From positions 142,685,501 through 142,749,500 of the forward strand of contig CM032229.1 in assembly GCA_019009955.1 (NCBI GenBank): DNA of 64,000 bases, given 5' to 3'. The notes under the pieces were generated by a model. That model saw nothing but the letters and a program-made list of their open reading frames with translations. It did not search any database and was not told the DNA's origin. A program made the position numbers and the translations under genes. Below are positions 15,919 through 27,633 of the stretch, one piece after another. Position 1 is the stretch's first letter. Every line of letters begins with the position of its first letter. This DNA is from Riptortus pedestris (lineage: Eukaryota > Arthropoda > Insecta > Hemiptera > Alydidae).

Positions 15919-17079
15919 CTACAATATACAAATATTTTAATCAAATACATGACATAGAGTAATAACTCAAGCATTGCGAGTAAACGTACATTCTACTTTA
16001 CCCACTAAATGAGCTAATCACATGAGTTTATAATTGATTTTTGTGTTTCTTCATCTGCGAGTCGGGTTTTGGGGGATGATAGGGGTCAATCGAAGTATTC
16101 GGTTGCTCTGAAATTCTGAAATGGGATTTGTAGTGGAGTTGGCACGCGATTTAACGGAAGAGATCTTTAGGTTATTATGAACAGGTCAGTAGGATATATA
16201 AAATGGAGGGTTGGTAATTGTTCGGGGGATATTACATTGCATTGCCTAATTCTTTACGAATTGTATTGTTTTGTAGAATCCCATACTTTGAGTCCGTGGT
16301 CGAAGTATGCAAGTGTAAATTAGTTTGTTTGCAAGTCAGTTTTGGTTTACCGACCAGTTGTCAGAGTAAAAGACTAAATCATCTTTTCAGTTCCTATCTT
16401 TTTTGTGTGATATGAGGTTTTCATGTCAAACGTCTGTCATGAACCAGTCCTACACTAGATTTAAGAGTTTTGGGGAATATTGAAACGCCATTTAATGTGA
16501 CTGGTGTGCAGCTTGGCCTCATTGCGTAAATGTTGCATGCCTTGATTTTTCAGTATTAAAAATAATTAAAGCACTCTAATAGAAGCTATGTCCTGCAAAA
16601 TTAAATGGACTAAGCTCATAATTCGATATAATTTTAAAGAAGTTGTATTATAAATGCATACAGCCACACTAGTGTTATACCCCTGACATTGAAGATACAA
16701 ATTTATGTTTTGACTAGGTATACTCTCTTTACTTAGTGTTAGATAAATCTTTAATCGGGGCTATTTATTCTTGTGGCAATACCAAAAATAATTTATTTCG
16801 ATATTTCCTTATAGCGATGATGATGATATTTAATAATACCGTGAACAATGGAGTACTGTTAAAACGATACAATTAAAACAGCCAAAATATGTTTTTGGTA
16901 AAGAACAATGTATTATAGTCTAAATTTGTTATTTATATGTTTTATATAAAGGAATATGGGCCCAGAACATCGCAGGGGAAACGATAATAAATAGGTCAAA
17001 TTGCTAAGTATGATAAGAGGTTAACAGCTGATAACAAGACAGAGAGGTACCACTTGAGACGGAAAATAACGGCCATCCG

Positions 17080-17420
17080 TTTCAGGCCTCCCTTATAACC
17101 CCCACTTCTGTTCGATATGATTTATTGGTTACTCACATTCCGAGTTTCTTTTAGTTCGGTTTAACTAAATGTTGACTCCTCCTGTAGTTTTAATAAAACA
17201 TTCTTTGTACTTCATGCATGTCACAAAAGTTATTCGAAATAACACAATAAATTAATTTTATTATGGGCACATATACGGGGAAAAATATCCTGATTTTTCG
17301 TTCCAGGTCTCCCTTATAACCCCCACTCCTGCCCGTCTCTATGAATATTAGTACAACCCAAAGTCTAAGTTGGGTTAATGATAATACACATAAACAGTTT
17401 CATCTAGTTCGGTACGGTAG
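17080..17420 (+). repeat. Old copy of the 295-bp repeat family
   Basis: CAGGCCTCCCTTATAACCCC occurs at about 17083 and, as CAGGTCTCCC, at about 17305. It ends with CAAAGTCTAAGTTGGGTTA and ATAAACAGTTTCAT, as in the copies at 49-56 kb, but is much more diverged and without the 5' hairpin. Confidence 0.65.
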
Positions 17421-18794
17421 TTTAGGCTCGAAAAGAGCACAATGTCATTGTCAACAATTGTTGTTTAAAACATTTCAATTCCTTGTGACACAAAAAAAGT
17501 AAGTTGTGAAATATGTATATATAAGCAAAGTGCATATTAATGATACAATTATATGTGGATGTGTAAATCTCAATAAAGGTGTGGCTCTAGTGCCCACAAT
17601 TCTTAAATGTTAAAAAAAATATAATGTAAGACAAAATTTAAAAGCTCTATCGACCCAAATTCAAATAGGAGGGGTGGGTGTTTAGAGGTTAACTTAAATG
17701 TCTCCGTTATTATCAGTTTGTTTAGAGAATCTTGTATGACTAATGTTATATTTTTTTTTGTACATTGTCTGTAGTTTAAATATTGACATATTCATTAGTA
17801 TTTTTGCGTTTTCAGCCTTCAATGAACTGACACTCCTACCAATTACACTTTAAGAAAGTAAATCACTTTTAAAATTAAGTTTCAAATATTGTTTACATAT
17901 AGTCCACGTAGACACAGAAGTAGAGATTACAAGGTTCAGATGACACCATCATTGCTGGAATGACACGATATCATTTCTGTTGTGTGTCTTTCCTGTGCTT
18001 GGGAAATCTCCAAAACTTAAGGTAGCACTTTTGTGGAGGATTTTTAGTTGTTAACAATTTTGAACAAACACTTGTTTGCATTTTCATTATCTATATTTAT
18101 GAGACGTTTTAAAGTTTCTATGTGCGTAGAACCCAGTCGCACTGTTGGAGATTTATTATTGGTGCTTGGCAGTGAAGAAAATGTTTAGTTTGACATTGTC
18201 TAATACTTTCGTCAAGAAATTATGGATAAAAATAATTTTGTAATTAGGAGTCACTGCAATAGATGACACAGGTGGTTTGATATTCATTCTTCCAGACAGC
18301 TAACGATCATTGCACAATTAGCCACAGGAAATGCAGTTCATCTTCGCTGAGGTAAATCTTGATCATTGGGTCATGGTTAGAAAACTTAATGTTGAAGTCT
18401 ACAGGTAATTCAATGTTCATATTTTCTTAATGCCTATCTCTAGTACTGGAGGAAGGAGAGGAGAGTTGTTCAGAAAATGATCTAGTGACTTCGGGTACCG
18501 CATCAATCAGGACTTTTGATTAGTGTTTCACATGAAGATTTTTGAGCAGTGTAAATAAAGAGTAACGGGGAAAGTAGGTTTGACTAAATTTAAAAACAAA
18601 AGCTGATGTGGGTTCCTCCTAAATTATGTAATCAAAATTTTCTTTAATTTTTAATTCTTGTGAAAGTTATATACCATCTCTCAGTTTCAATATATGGGAT
18701 CAACCTTAAAAAATATCCTGTACAAATCTTTAGTATCCCTAATAGTTATGGAGAATTTTTCTGTTTTAATTTTCACCCTCATTTAAATACCTCT

Positions 18795-18980
18795 CACCTG
18801 CGTTGGTCTCACTTGCTAAACCTAGAGTGATGGGTTCCATTCCCACCTGGGCAAACTATGTAGTGACTAACTCATTAATAAAATCCTTAGTCTTACTCAG
18901 GCTAGAATAGGGTGGTAATCTGTAGATATCCCGTCCCATTTAGCTACGGTAGAATAATGTGAACGTTAATAAATAACAAT
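18795..18980 (+). repeat. tRNA-derived SINE copy
   Basis: TGCTAAACCTAGAGTGATGG, GGTTCCATTCCCACCTGGGC (B-box region), then AATCCTTAGTCTTACTCAGG and GTTAATAAATAACAA tail. Confidence 0.75.
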
Positions 18981-19367
18981 TCAAAGATTAGTCTTTTTTG
19001 AAAAGCGAGATATTCTCTTACAGATAAACATCATGCACAAACTTGTCAAAATGGCTTCTGGACTGAATAATTTCTTCTTCTGGCTCAATTTTATAGCTAA
19101 AATTAATTAAAAAGGTTGACAGAGTTGGAGCACACCAAACTCTCACTTTCCTTACCAGGTTCTTATCATCTTTCCTCATTTTTGTCAATTCTCCAATTAT
19201 AGTTAATTCTCTTATCATTAAAGAAATGTTTGAATAATATAAAGCCAAGCCTTCCAGAAGTATTTGTTTTACGCACATGATGCAATAATGGCAAGAATCT
19301 TTCATAATTATATTAGAAACCGTCCAACAACTAAAAATCAAAGTAAAAGTGTACAACAATAACTGTT

Positions 19368-20115
19368 TTGTTAGCAGATTTCCGTTGAGGGAAATCAGGT
19401 ATTGAGGTCGTACTCACGATTTTCGAAAAATTTCTTCAAATGTTTGAGACTTCAGATTACGTTCGTTAATGGCTGAAATTGGACCAGTGGGAAGGGGGGG
19501 GGTTAGAGGGGAGAATTTTCCAAAATTTGAAATATCTCCGTTATTATACTTCGGATTGAAACATTAAATAGAACCAATCTTATTGCAATTAAAATTTACT
19601 ATAAATATTTAGGTTCTATCTTGAATATTAACCGAGATATTTGCATTTTTCAGACTTCAGCAAACCCTCATCTCTACCCATTACATAAACAATATTCTAT
19701 TATATAATAAACCACATTATTCGAAGCTTAAATACCAAATATTGTTTTCAAGAGACATTTATTATACGAGATACATGCAAATATTTTCTGGTGACCTTCC
19801 CCCCCCCCTTGAACTTCTTGGACTTCTAATCTTTGATCGATTGAGATAAAAATTATTCTTATTCATCATAAATTACAGTTTTCTAGATGTAGTAAATAGT
19901 TGTATTATTTTCCTACATATTTCAGCAATTGTTTTTATTTCCGGTGAGTGGTTAACAGACTTGTTTGTTTACATTTCAGACGCTTCCCGTTGTGAGGGGA
20001 AAGATTTCTTATTACCGCTTGTATTTATTCACTTAGTATTCACCGTTGTGTTCTAATACCAGTGTGTAGATTTATCTATTGTTATACCATCCGATTAGTT
20101 TACGCAGCCCCTACT
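19368..20115 (+). mobile_element. Helentron-like element, long copy
   Basis: Starts TTAGCAGATTTCCGTTGAGG, lacks the TA tract, has a G-run block (19487-19508), TCTATCTTGAATATTAACCG, the AGAGACATTTATTATACGAG segment, and reaches TTTACGCAGCCCCTACT. Confidence 0.7.
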
Positions 20116-20640
20116 AATCGTTTATGCTCATTAAAGAATCTTCTACCACAGGAGTCGTGATGTAAATAAAATATTTATTTTGTTCAGTTTTGAAACGCGA
20201 CACTTCCTTGTTACATCTCCTGAGAACATTACATCTGACTGTGCTTCGAATTTGTTAGCATGGCGTTAGGGCCGGCTTCATCAGTTGTCATGGGAACAAG
20301 GAATGTGGCCGATAGGTTGCTGTCTAGGCTGTCGGGAAGCCCTTTTGTCGGCAGGTTTCCGCATCTTGGTCTCGGATCGGTCACGGAAGGCTTAGAGTAA
20401 AGAGACGTGCGTAAGACAGACCCCTCCCTACGCCACGGAACGAATGGCCTCTTTGTCCACTACGCTCTTAATAGACTCTTTTACAACTTAGCTAACTATA
20501 TGATCATTTCACACAACTCGAAAACTGATTCCCTTGCACCATGTGGAACACTCGTTACAATTATGAGATTATATCCAAAAGGCAGGACTGTCGTAAGAAA
20601 CACTACTAGAGCAATGGGACTATAAACAAGAACGTCCACC
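20116..20640. other. GC-richer unassigned insert between Helentron-like pieces
   Basis: No homology that I recognise. The reading frame at 20407-20625 is not convincing as a gene. Both sides are element ends (plus-oriented at 20100, minus-oriented GCTGCGTAAACTAAG at 20648), so this stretch may have been captured between two copies. Confidence 0.35.
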
Positions 20641-20879
20641 AGGCAGTTGCTGCGTAAACTAAGTAACTATATCCCACGTGCTGAAACGGTACGCTTATGC
20701 TGTTATCTCCGATTTTCTAGTTTTCCACTAATAAGCAGTCTAGGCAACCCCAACTTCAAATTCAAGTTAGACGTGGACTCATTAGTGATACAATTGCATA
20801 AAAGTGAAAATCCCAAAACTAGAAAACACCTCCTCTTATTCGGTCCGATTACGACAACAATTTTAATTTTAGCAGGTTT

Positions 20880-20880
20880 T

Positions 20881-20939
<59 letters not shown>

Positions 20940-21410
20940 TTATACATATTTTACCATTACCGCTCTAGAGGTCGCAATTTTTGCTTGATCGTTACCAAAC
21001 TCGATATTTAAACGTTTTATCTAAAAATAAAGACCATGCTCGTTAATGGCTAAAAACGGACCAGTGGGAGAGATGATTAGAGGGGAGGATCTTCCAAATC
21101 TCCATGACTCTACGACGGATCGAATAATTTTATAGAATCAATCGTATAGCAAATTTAATTTACTATAAATAGTGCTATATACATGTGTTCACTATCTTGA
21201 ATATTAACTGAGATATTTGCATTTTTATTAAGTGTGTGCGGATAACGGACGAGATGAGATTGGCTAATTTCGGTTCTAGGCGTGAGCTTCCGCCAAAAGC
21301 TAGTTCCGCCGTTTCCATAACTGTTCAGCTTTCGTGAAATATCTCTATTCGTGTAAAACTTCGCGTGGGAAATCCGCTTTATTTACGCATCCCCTGCGAG
21401 ACGGAATTTT
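20880..21410 (+). mobile_element. Helentron-like element with internal deletion
   Basis: (TA)n at about 20881-20936, then CCGCTCTAGAGGTCGC, GACCAGTGGGAGAG, TCTTGAATATTAACTG, AAATCCGCTTTATTTACGC and ATCCCCTGCGAGACGG. Confidence 0.65.
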
Positions 21411-21589
21411 TAACTTCAGATGAATCGTATAAATAATGAGCTTTCAAGAAAATATAATCATCACTGATGATGTCACGTCTAACATAATTTTATTTATCCC
21501 ACATAGCTAAGGTTTAATGTAAACCAATTTAATATTTAACCCTGGATTAAAAAGATTTATGATTTATCGGCATTACTGTTAAAATATGA

Positions 21590-22760
21590 TGTGAGTTAGA
21601 AGGGTGCTACTGAAGGCTGAAAAATTTGAAATTGCAAACGTCTCACTTAATATTTAAGATCGAGAAGAAATGAATGGAATAATATTTATTGTACAAGATT
21701 GGTAAATGAAATTTTTCCATATGATCCATAGTAACCAATACCTAACTAAAACATTTTCTATATGACCCTTAATAATTAGAATATTCGGTTTTCCAACTCT
21801 AAACCCATTCCCACCCCCTCGTCCGATTTCAAGCGTTAAAGAATTCTTCTTCTTTTGCTACCTTCTTTGTGCCTTTCAGCGTGGAGGTGTCTCAGTCCAG
21901 GACAGCCGATGCATCACGGTCCCTGGCCAGAGCTCTCATGGCATTCAGACCCTTCCCTCTGTTCTTTCCAAGCCTGGAGTGTTCAGCCCATGTAATTCTC
22001 GGCCTGCCACGAGGTCGCCTTCCCGTCGGTCTGGCCTCAAAGAACTTCTTAGGGTCCCGGTCTTCATGCATACGGCATAGGTAGCCAAACCATCTCAGCT
22101 GTTTCTTTTCTACGGATTCTCTGACTGCTGAGACTCCCAAGTCCTCTCGGATCCGCTGGTTCCTGATCTGATCCCTCCGGGTCCGACCGGCAACCCTCCT
22201 GAGGTACTTCATTTCGCCGGCTGTTACTCGACTCCAGTGGGACCCAGCTTTCGCTGCCATATATCAGAGTAGGTAGGTAAAGGGCCTTGAAAATATGCGA
22301 ACGTTTTTGTCCACCTCTCTCTTTCCAGCAATAGTGTTGCATAGGTGGTAATAAACACTATTTGCTTTGGTGATCCTGTTGGAAATTTTTTCATCTATTT
22401 TTTGATTTCTGCTTATGACAGTTCCAAGATAGGCATAATCTTCTGTCATTTGCAAGATTTCCCCTCTGTATCGGATCTCCACATTTTCTTCCTCTCGGCC
22501 TATATGCATTACTCTGCTCTTACTTGCATTGATTGTCATTCATTTCCTACACAGCTCTGCTTCCCACTCAACAATTGCTTGCTGCAGTTTGTCCAGTGCA
22601 TCCGTTATAAGGACTATATCATCAGCAAATCATTGATTGGGCTAGGATCGTCCTCATATTCCACTTTCCCGCGAAAGTTCTTGCTGTTCTCCGCTTACAC
22701 ATTTTTAGGGTTAAAGAATTCGATCTTTCTTTTCTGTACGAAATTTCTATCCTTATAAAG
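21590..22760 (-). mobile_element. Helentron-like element interrupted by an RTE-like retrotransposon
   Basis: Minus-oriented core from about 21600 to the segment GTCCGATTTCAAGCG, interrupted at 21847-22709, and resumed as CGATCTTTCTTTTCTG at 22721. Confidence 0.6.
21847..22709 (-). pseudogene. RTE-like endonuclease/reverse transcriptase retrotransposon, 5'-truncated and frameshifted
   Basis: Minus strand from about 22690: FADDIVLIT (the catalytic YADD-type box, near 22612-22625), then INASKSRVMHIG, EDYAYLGTVIS, ITKANSVYYHLC, and in a second frame LPTLIYGSESW, then in a third EMKYLRRVAGRTRRDQIRNQ, KKQLRWFGYLCRM and GRRPRGRPRITW. These are the usual order of blocks after the RT active site in RTE/BovB-like elements. 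A stop precedes FADD and at least two frame changes exist, so it is dead. The flanks carry the direct repeat GTTAAAGAATTC (21835-21846 and 22710-22721). Confidence 0.88.
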
Positions 22761-22899
22761 GTGGATACTAATACTGATGTGAGGTTTCACATTAGAAAAA
22801 ACGTCTTTTTTCCTTTAATTATTCACTAGTAATAAACTAAAAAAGTGGTTGATGTTGTAAATAGTATAAACTAACTATATCTATCAGAAAAACATTACT

Positions 22900-23255
22900 A
22901 ATATATATGTGTGTATACACACACACATACAGATATACATATATATGTTTACGTATGTACATCTGATAACGCTGTAGAGGCAATTTTGTTTGATCATTAC
23001 TGAACTTGAATTTACATTTTTCAAGTAAAACTAAAGATAATGTTCGTTAATGGCTTAACTCAGACTAGGGGGTTGGGTTTTCAATTTCCCCAATCTAACT
23101 TCACTTTCCAGTTATGTTTACATAGTTTACTTAGATAGGGAGAATAAAATGTGTAGATGACGTCATCTGTGGAGGTGTGGTAAACTCCGCGTGTCATCCC
23201 TACATAAAGGGAATATGTTTACATTACACAGCCGCTGCGTGATGTACTCTTATCA
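22900..23255 (+). mobile_element. Helentron-like element, internally deleted
   Basis: Short CA/TA microsatellite, then CTGATAACGCTGTAGAGGC, GTTCGTTAATGGCT, and the end region with ACACAGCCGCTGCGTGATG. Confidence 0.5.
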
Positions 23256-23950
23256 GTTCCTTTTTTTTTTTATGCTAAATGTTAACGAAAAATTGCACGC
23301 GTTGATCCGTATTGCATGTTCTTTCATTCTAATATGTCAGAACTAATTTGCTCATCATATCTGTAGATATTTCTGCAGATTCTGAGGTAAATGAACCTTT
23401 AGGTAAAAACACATTTTTAAATCTCTAATTTGTCAACAAACCACGTAACCCTGGCTAGAGCCTTAATCATTGTTTAAATTTGCTGTATGATAAAATTAGG
23501 AAAGGACTTACTCAAATAGAATTGAATAAGAAAGTTTTTTTAACTACTACTGCAGTGTTGTATGTGTAATTTCAAATGGTTTGTTCTTCGATAGGAATAA
23601 TTTGTAGTACATCCACTATAATCATATTTTTCATCAGGGGAATTATTTCAAATATTGAATATTGTAAATTGTAAGTATTTTTGTTGACACTATATTACAA
23701 CTGATTTGATAATTATTAGCTTTATTTGGCCCTTGTCTGCTTATATAACAGGTATTTAAAATGTTTGTTTCCCATATTATTAATTAATACCTATTTTATT
23801 GAAAAACTATCCGTGTTATCAGTGAATGATACAAATAGAAATAGTTTCCCGTGTAAATATAAAGAAAGATTAACTTATGAAGAAATCATCTTATTTTCAT
23901 CACGTAACAGTTGATGGAAATAACTGGAAAATATATATATATATATATAT

Positions 23951-25118
23951 ACTAGCTGAGATAGCCGGCTTCGCCCGGGAATTGATTTGAGGCTGAATGG
24001 TGATGGTATATTTTTGGCAAGGCTTTACTTTGCACAATATTTTGACATTTACCCGTCCCAGTGTTTAGGGTTAATACCCGTCGTTTATGTGGATTTGTTA
24101 ATAATAAAATTAATTTTTTATGCAAGACTTCACTGTTCTGCATATTGTCATATTTCCCGTTCCCTGAGAATTATGCATAGATTTGAATTATTAATGAGAA
24201 AATATTGACATACATTTGAATAATTTTTTTCCTGGTACCTGGTAGTTCATATTGAAAAGAAGTGTTGAGAAAATTTCTCTTAATAACAAATTAAACAACT
24301 TTTGTTATTTGCATATTTGCCAAAACCCCAATAGGAAATCACTGTTTTAATTTCAGGCCTCCCTTACAACTCCCACTCCTGCCTGTCCCTAGAAATAGTA
24401 TGGCTTATTATAAGGAAGGCGTTAGTGCTAATTCAAATACCGAGTTTGGTTTAGTTCGGTTGAGTCTTTTGTGCCAAATAAAATTGTGGACTCCCACTAT
24501 AGGTTTTAGCGTATAACTCATTTATACTTCCGTATACGGCAAAAGTGCATGTAACAAAAGTTACTCTAAATAACAAAACGAATAACTTTTGTTATGTGCA
24601 TATTTGGTCAAAAAGCAATAGGAAACGAAATATCGCTATTTTTAATTTCAGGCCTTCCTAACAACCCCCACTCCTGCCCGTCCCTAGAAATGTTGGTATG
24701 GCTTGTTATAATGAAAGCGTTAGTGCTAATACACATACCGAGTTTTATTTAGTTTGGTTGATTCTTTTGTGCCATATAAAATTGTGGACTCCCGCTATAG
24801 TTTTTAGCGTATAACTCATTTATACTTCCGTATACGGCAAAAGTGCATATAACAAAAGTTACTCTAAATAACAAAATAAACAACTTTTGTTATGGGCATA
24901 TTTGCTGAAAAAGCAATAGGAAACGAAATATCGCGACTTTTAATTTCAGGCCTCCCTTATAACCCCCACTCCTGTTCGTCTCAGAGAAAATTAATATAGC
25001 CTATCTCTCAAGTTGGACCAGACTGCTCACGGTGTGCTAATTTAATTTAAAATCGGTTAAGTAGTTTAGGAGTCCATCGCGGACAAACATCGTGACAGGA
25101 GATTTATATATATTAAGA
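23951..25118 (+). mobile_element. CCCGGCTTCGCCCGGG-headed element, copy 1
   Basis: Starts ACTAGCTGAGATAGCCGG after a TA tract. The head GATTTGAGGCTGAATGGTGA is followed by internal units starting at AACTTTTGTTATGTGC (about 24298, 24583, 24882) and ends with AATCGGTTAAGTAGTTTAGG and ATCGTGACAGGAGATTTATA. That tail differs from the (AAAC)n tail of the later copies. Confidence 0.7.
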
Positions 25119-25119
25119 A

Positions 25120-27430
25120 GATATATATATATATTCCCGTAGAAATTTAAACACTGGATAACGGAAGGTCTAAATAATCCATTCATTGCCTTAAAATTAG
25201 TCATATTTATAGAAACGTTGAATGTCTATTGGACGAATATCGAAGAATTTATTATCGCTCTTTGGATCAAATAAATATAGTTTCCCGTCAGTATAAAATG
25301 ATTGTATTATTTTAGCATCTGAGAAAAAATGATAAAATTGTGTTCAGACGTTCTGTTGTAGTACGATTGAAAATATTATGAGGTGTAAAGCTTCAAATTA
25401 TGAAGAGTGAAGTACCGAATCGCACATATTAACAATGCTCGTTCCTTTAATACATATACAAAACAATTTCTCAATTCTATTTAGACATTTTATATTAAAC
25501 ACGAATAATGTATTTGGTGCTTGTAAGACGGAGTTCAAAATTCATAAATGTAAATAACGATTTAAGACCAAAATAGTTAGTTATTCCAAACACAATTTGT
25601 TGTTTTAATTTCTTCCGATAAAACCAATACCAAAGAAGATATTGGTGAATATGTAGTTTCACGGTGTGTAGCCCCTCCCTCTCCTAGATGAAAATTCGGA
25701 TTCCCACCACAGAAATCTTCTTAGCCATTTTTGAGTGTTGAGTAAGAAAAGGCGGACAGACAGACAAGATTTTCGCCATTGTTCTTAGAATGGTCTGAAA
25801 CGTAAAAGAAAATGATTCCCTCCGAATTTAAATAGAAAATCAACTCATTATCTATTTACTTATTATCTACTTACGAACTTATTATTAACTTTCACTTCCA
25901 TAGATAAATATTATGATATCTTAATGGCCGCCCAAGGGTTTCAATAACACATTGCTGGTGTTTAGACATTACGGTTTTAGACATTGCGGGTTTACTTCCC
26001 ATTCCTACATCTGAGGACAGAGTTAGCTACTACTATAACATACTCAGCAAAGTGATAAAATAATGCCTATTCCTCTAACACATCAGCTATTGAGATTATT
26101 TCCAATGCATGATTTTTCCCTACTTTGTTCAATAGTCCCCTCCCCCCCATCTAGTCAAATGGTTGTCAAAACTGGCTTAATCCTTCAGATTTATCTTAGC
26201 ACGAAAATACACCCACTCACATCAAAGTCATAATTTAACCACTCAATATAGAACTAAAAAAACACAAAGGTGGATCAGGAGAAGTAGAGATTTACATTAG
26301 GGAGAAACTTATAAATCACTAATATCTACTTTATTGTGGCGAGACAATTATTACCAATGATTCTCTTAATAACTTACAGTTTCATTTTTATGAATATTCC
26401 TTTTTGTTTTAGTTGTTATTTACAATTTAGTAACATTATCGTGATAATCACAGCAATATAATTCCATAAATAAAAATATAAATGTTTCGTTCATTCCAAA
26501 GGAGCGCTTGACCAAAAAAAAAGAAAAGGTGAGTACATTCCAGGTTTATTTCCCAGTTATACTTCGGTGTATCAATGATTAAAGTTATTAATGTCTGATT
26601 AAGAAGTAAATCCTTTTTTATTTATTTATACGATATTGCCGTTGCAATATACTGTCATAAACGCTAGTTTTGCTCAGTAGGACCCCGTGCATTGGCTTGG
26701 AAAGGCCTTAACTGGAATTCTGGCTTCTCCAAAATAAATTTTTTTGAATGTGGTCCATAGATCAAAATATGAAATAATCTGGGGAACGGGGAGGCAGAGG
26801 TCAAAATTTCTCGGGAGATTCGATGATGCCTTTCTCAGGGGGGGGGGGGGGGGTGCAACAGTTAGTGACCTGGGTCACGTTTCCTTCCTCGATCAGAAAT
26901 TCTTCAGGTTAACCAAAGACGGGTAACATTGTGACAATAATTCACATAATTTATACAATAATAGTTTGCATAATTTCTGTTTGCAATAGAACTCATGGTT
27001 CATAGAATATTCATCAAGCCTAACTCCTTTATAGAATTTATTATTATCAATTACAAAAATTATACTCAAAATAACAAATTAATGGCTGCAAAAGTACACG
27101 ATTGAAAGAGAACTATGAAGTTGCATATTATGATGTTGAAATTAATTAGAAACCTAATAAATTAAATAGTCCCCTCTGACGGTGAAAGTCCAATTCTAAG
27201 AACGAGAACTAATTTCCCATTTTCTTGAAATTTTATATGATAAAAAAAAAATATATTTCCCGTTATTGTAGTAATTTTTTTAAAGGTAATACGACTCCAA
27301 TTTTGGAATTATTTTACTCATTTTGTTTACAACTAACAAAACAAATCTAGAATGTTGAATGAAAACTTGTTCCAAAACATTCATCAACCAATATTAGGAT
27401 TCATGATTTGTAGATTATACATTAATTCCC
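25120..27430. other. Upstream region of the SLC5 gene, no element recognised
   Basis: AT-rich sequence with a 15-G run near 26839-26853. The SLC5 promoter and 5' untranslated exon probably lie here or further upstream. I cannot place them. Confidence 0.3.
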
Positions 27431-27454
27431 TAATTATTGTTGCCATTGCAGGTC

Positions 27455-27633
27455 ATGGATGGAAAAGTTGAGTTTGGTTTGCTGAACTATTCTTCCTTTG
27501 TGGCAGTTCTTGGGGTTTCGGTTCTTATTGGGATCTATCATGGATTCATCAGGAGAAACAAGACTGTCCAAGAGTATCTTCTTGGTGGCAGATCTCTTGG
27601 AACGTTGCCGATTACTGCTTCACTAATTGTAAG
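27455..27633 (+). CDS. SLC5 transporter coding exon 1
   Basis: Start codon ATG at 27455, three bases after an AG acceptor at 27450-27451. Encodes residues 1-59 and two bases of Ser60 (AG). Donor is AAG/gtatga. Contains helix 1 and the EYLLGGRSLG motif. Intron 1 is 1214 bp and holds a SINE just before exon 2. Confidence 0.9.

Noticed and set aside
21869..22084. Plus-strand frame rich in Arg and Ser
   Set aside because: Shadow of the RTE-like reverse transcriptase on the other strand.
26744..26926. Frame with a GGGGG run and a tidy downstream peptide
   Set aside because: Depends on a 15-G homopolymer; no homology and no splice evidence.
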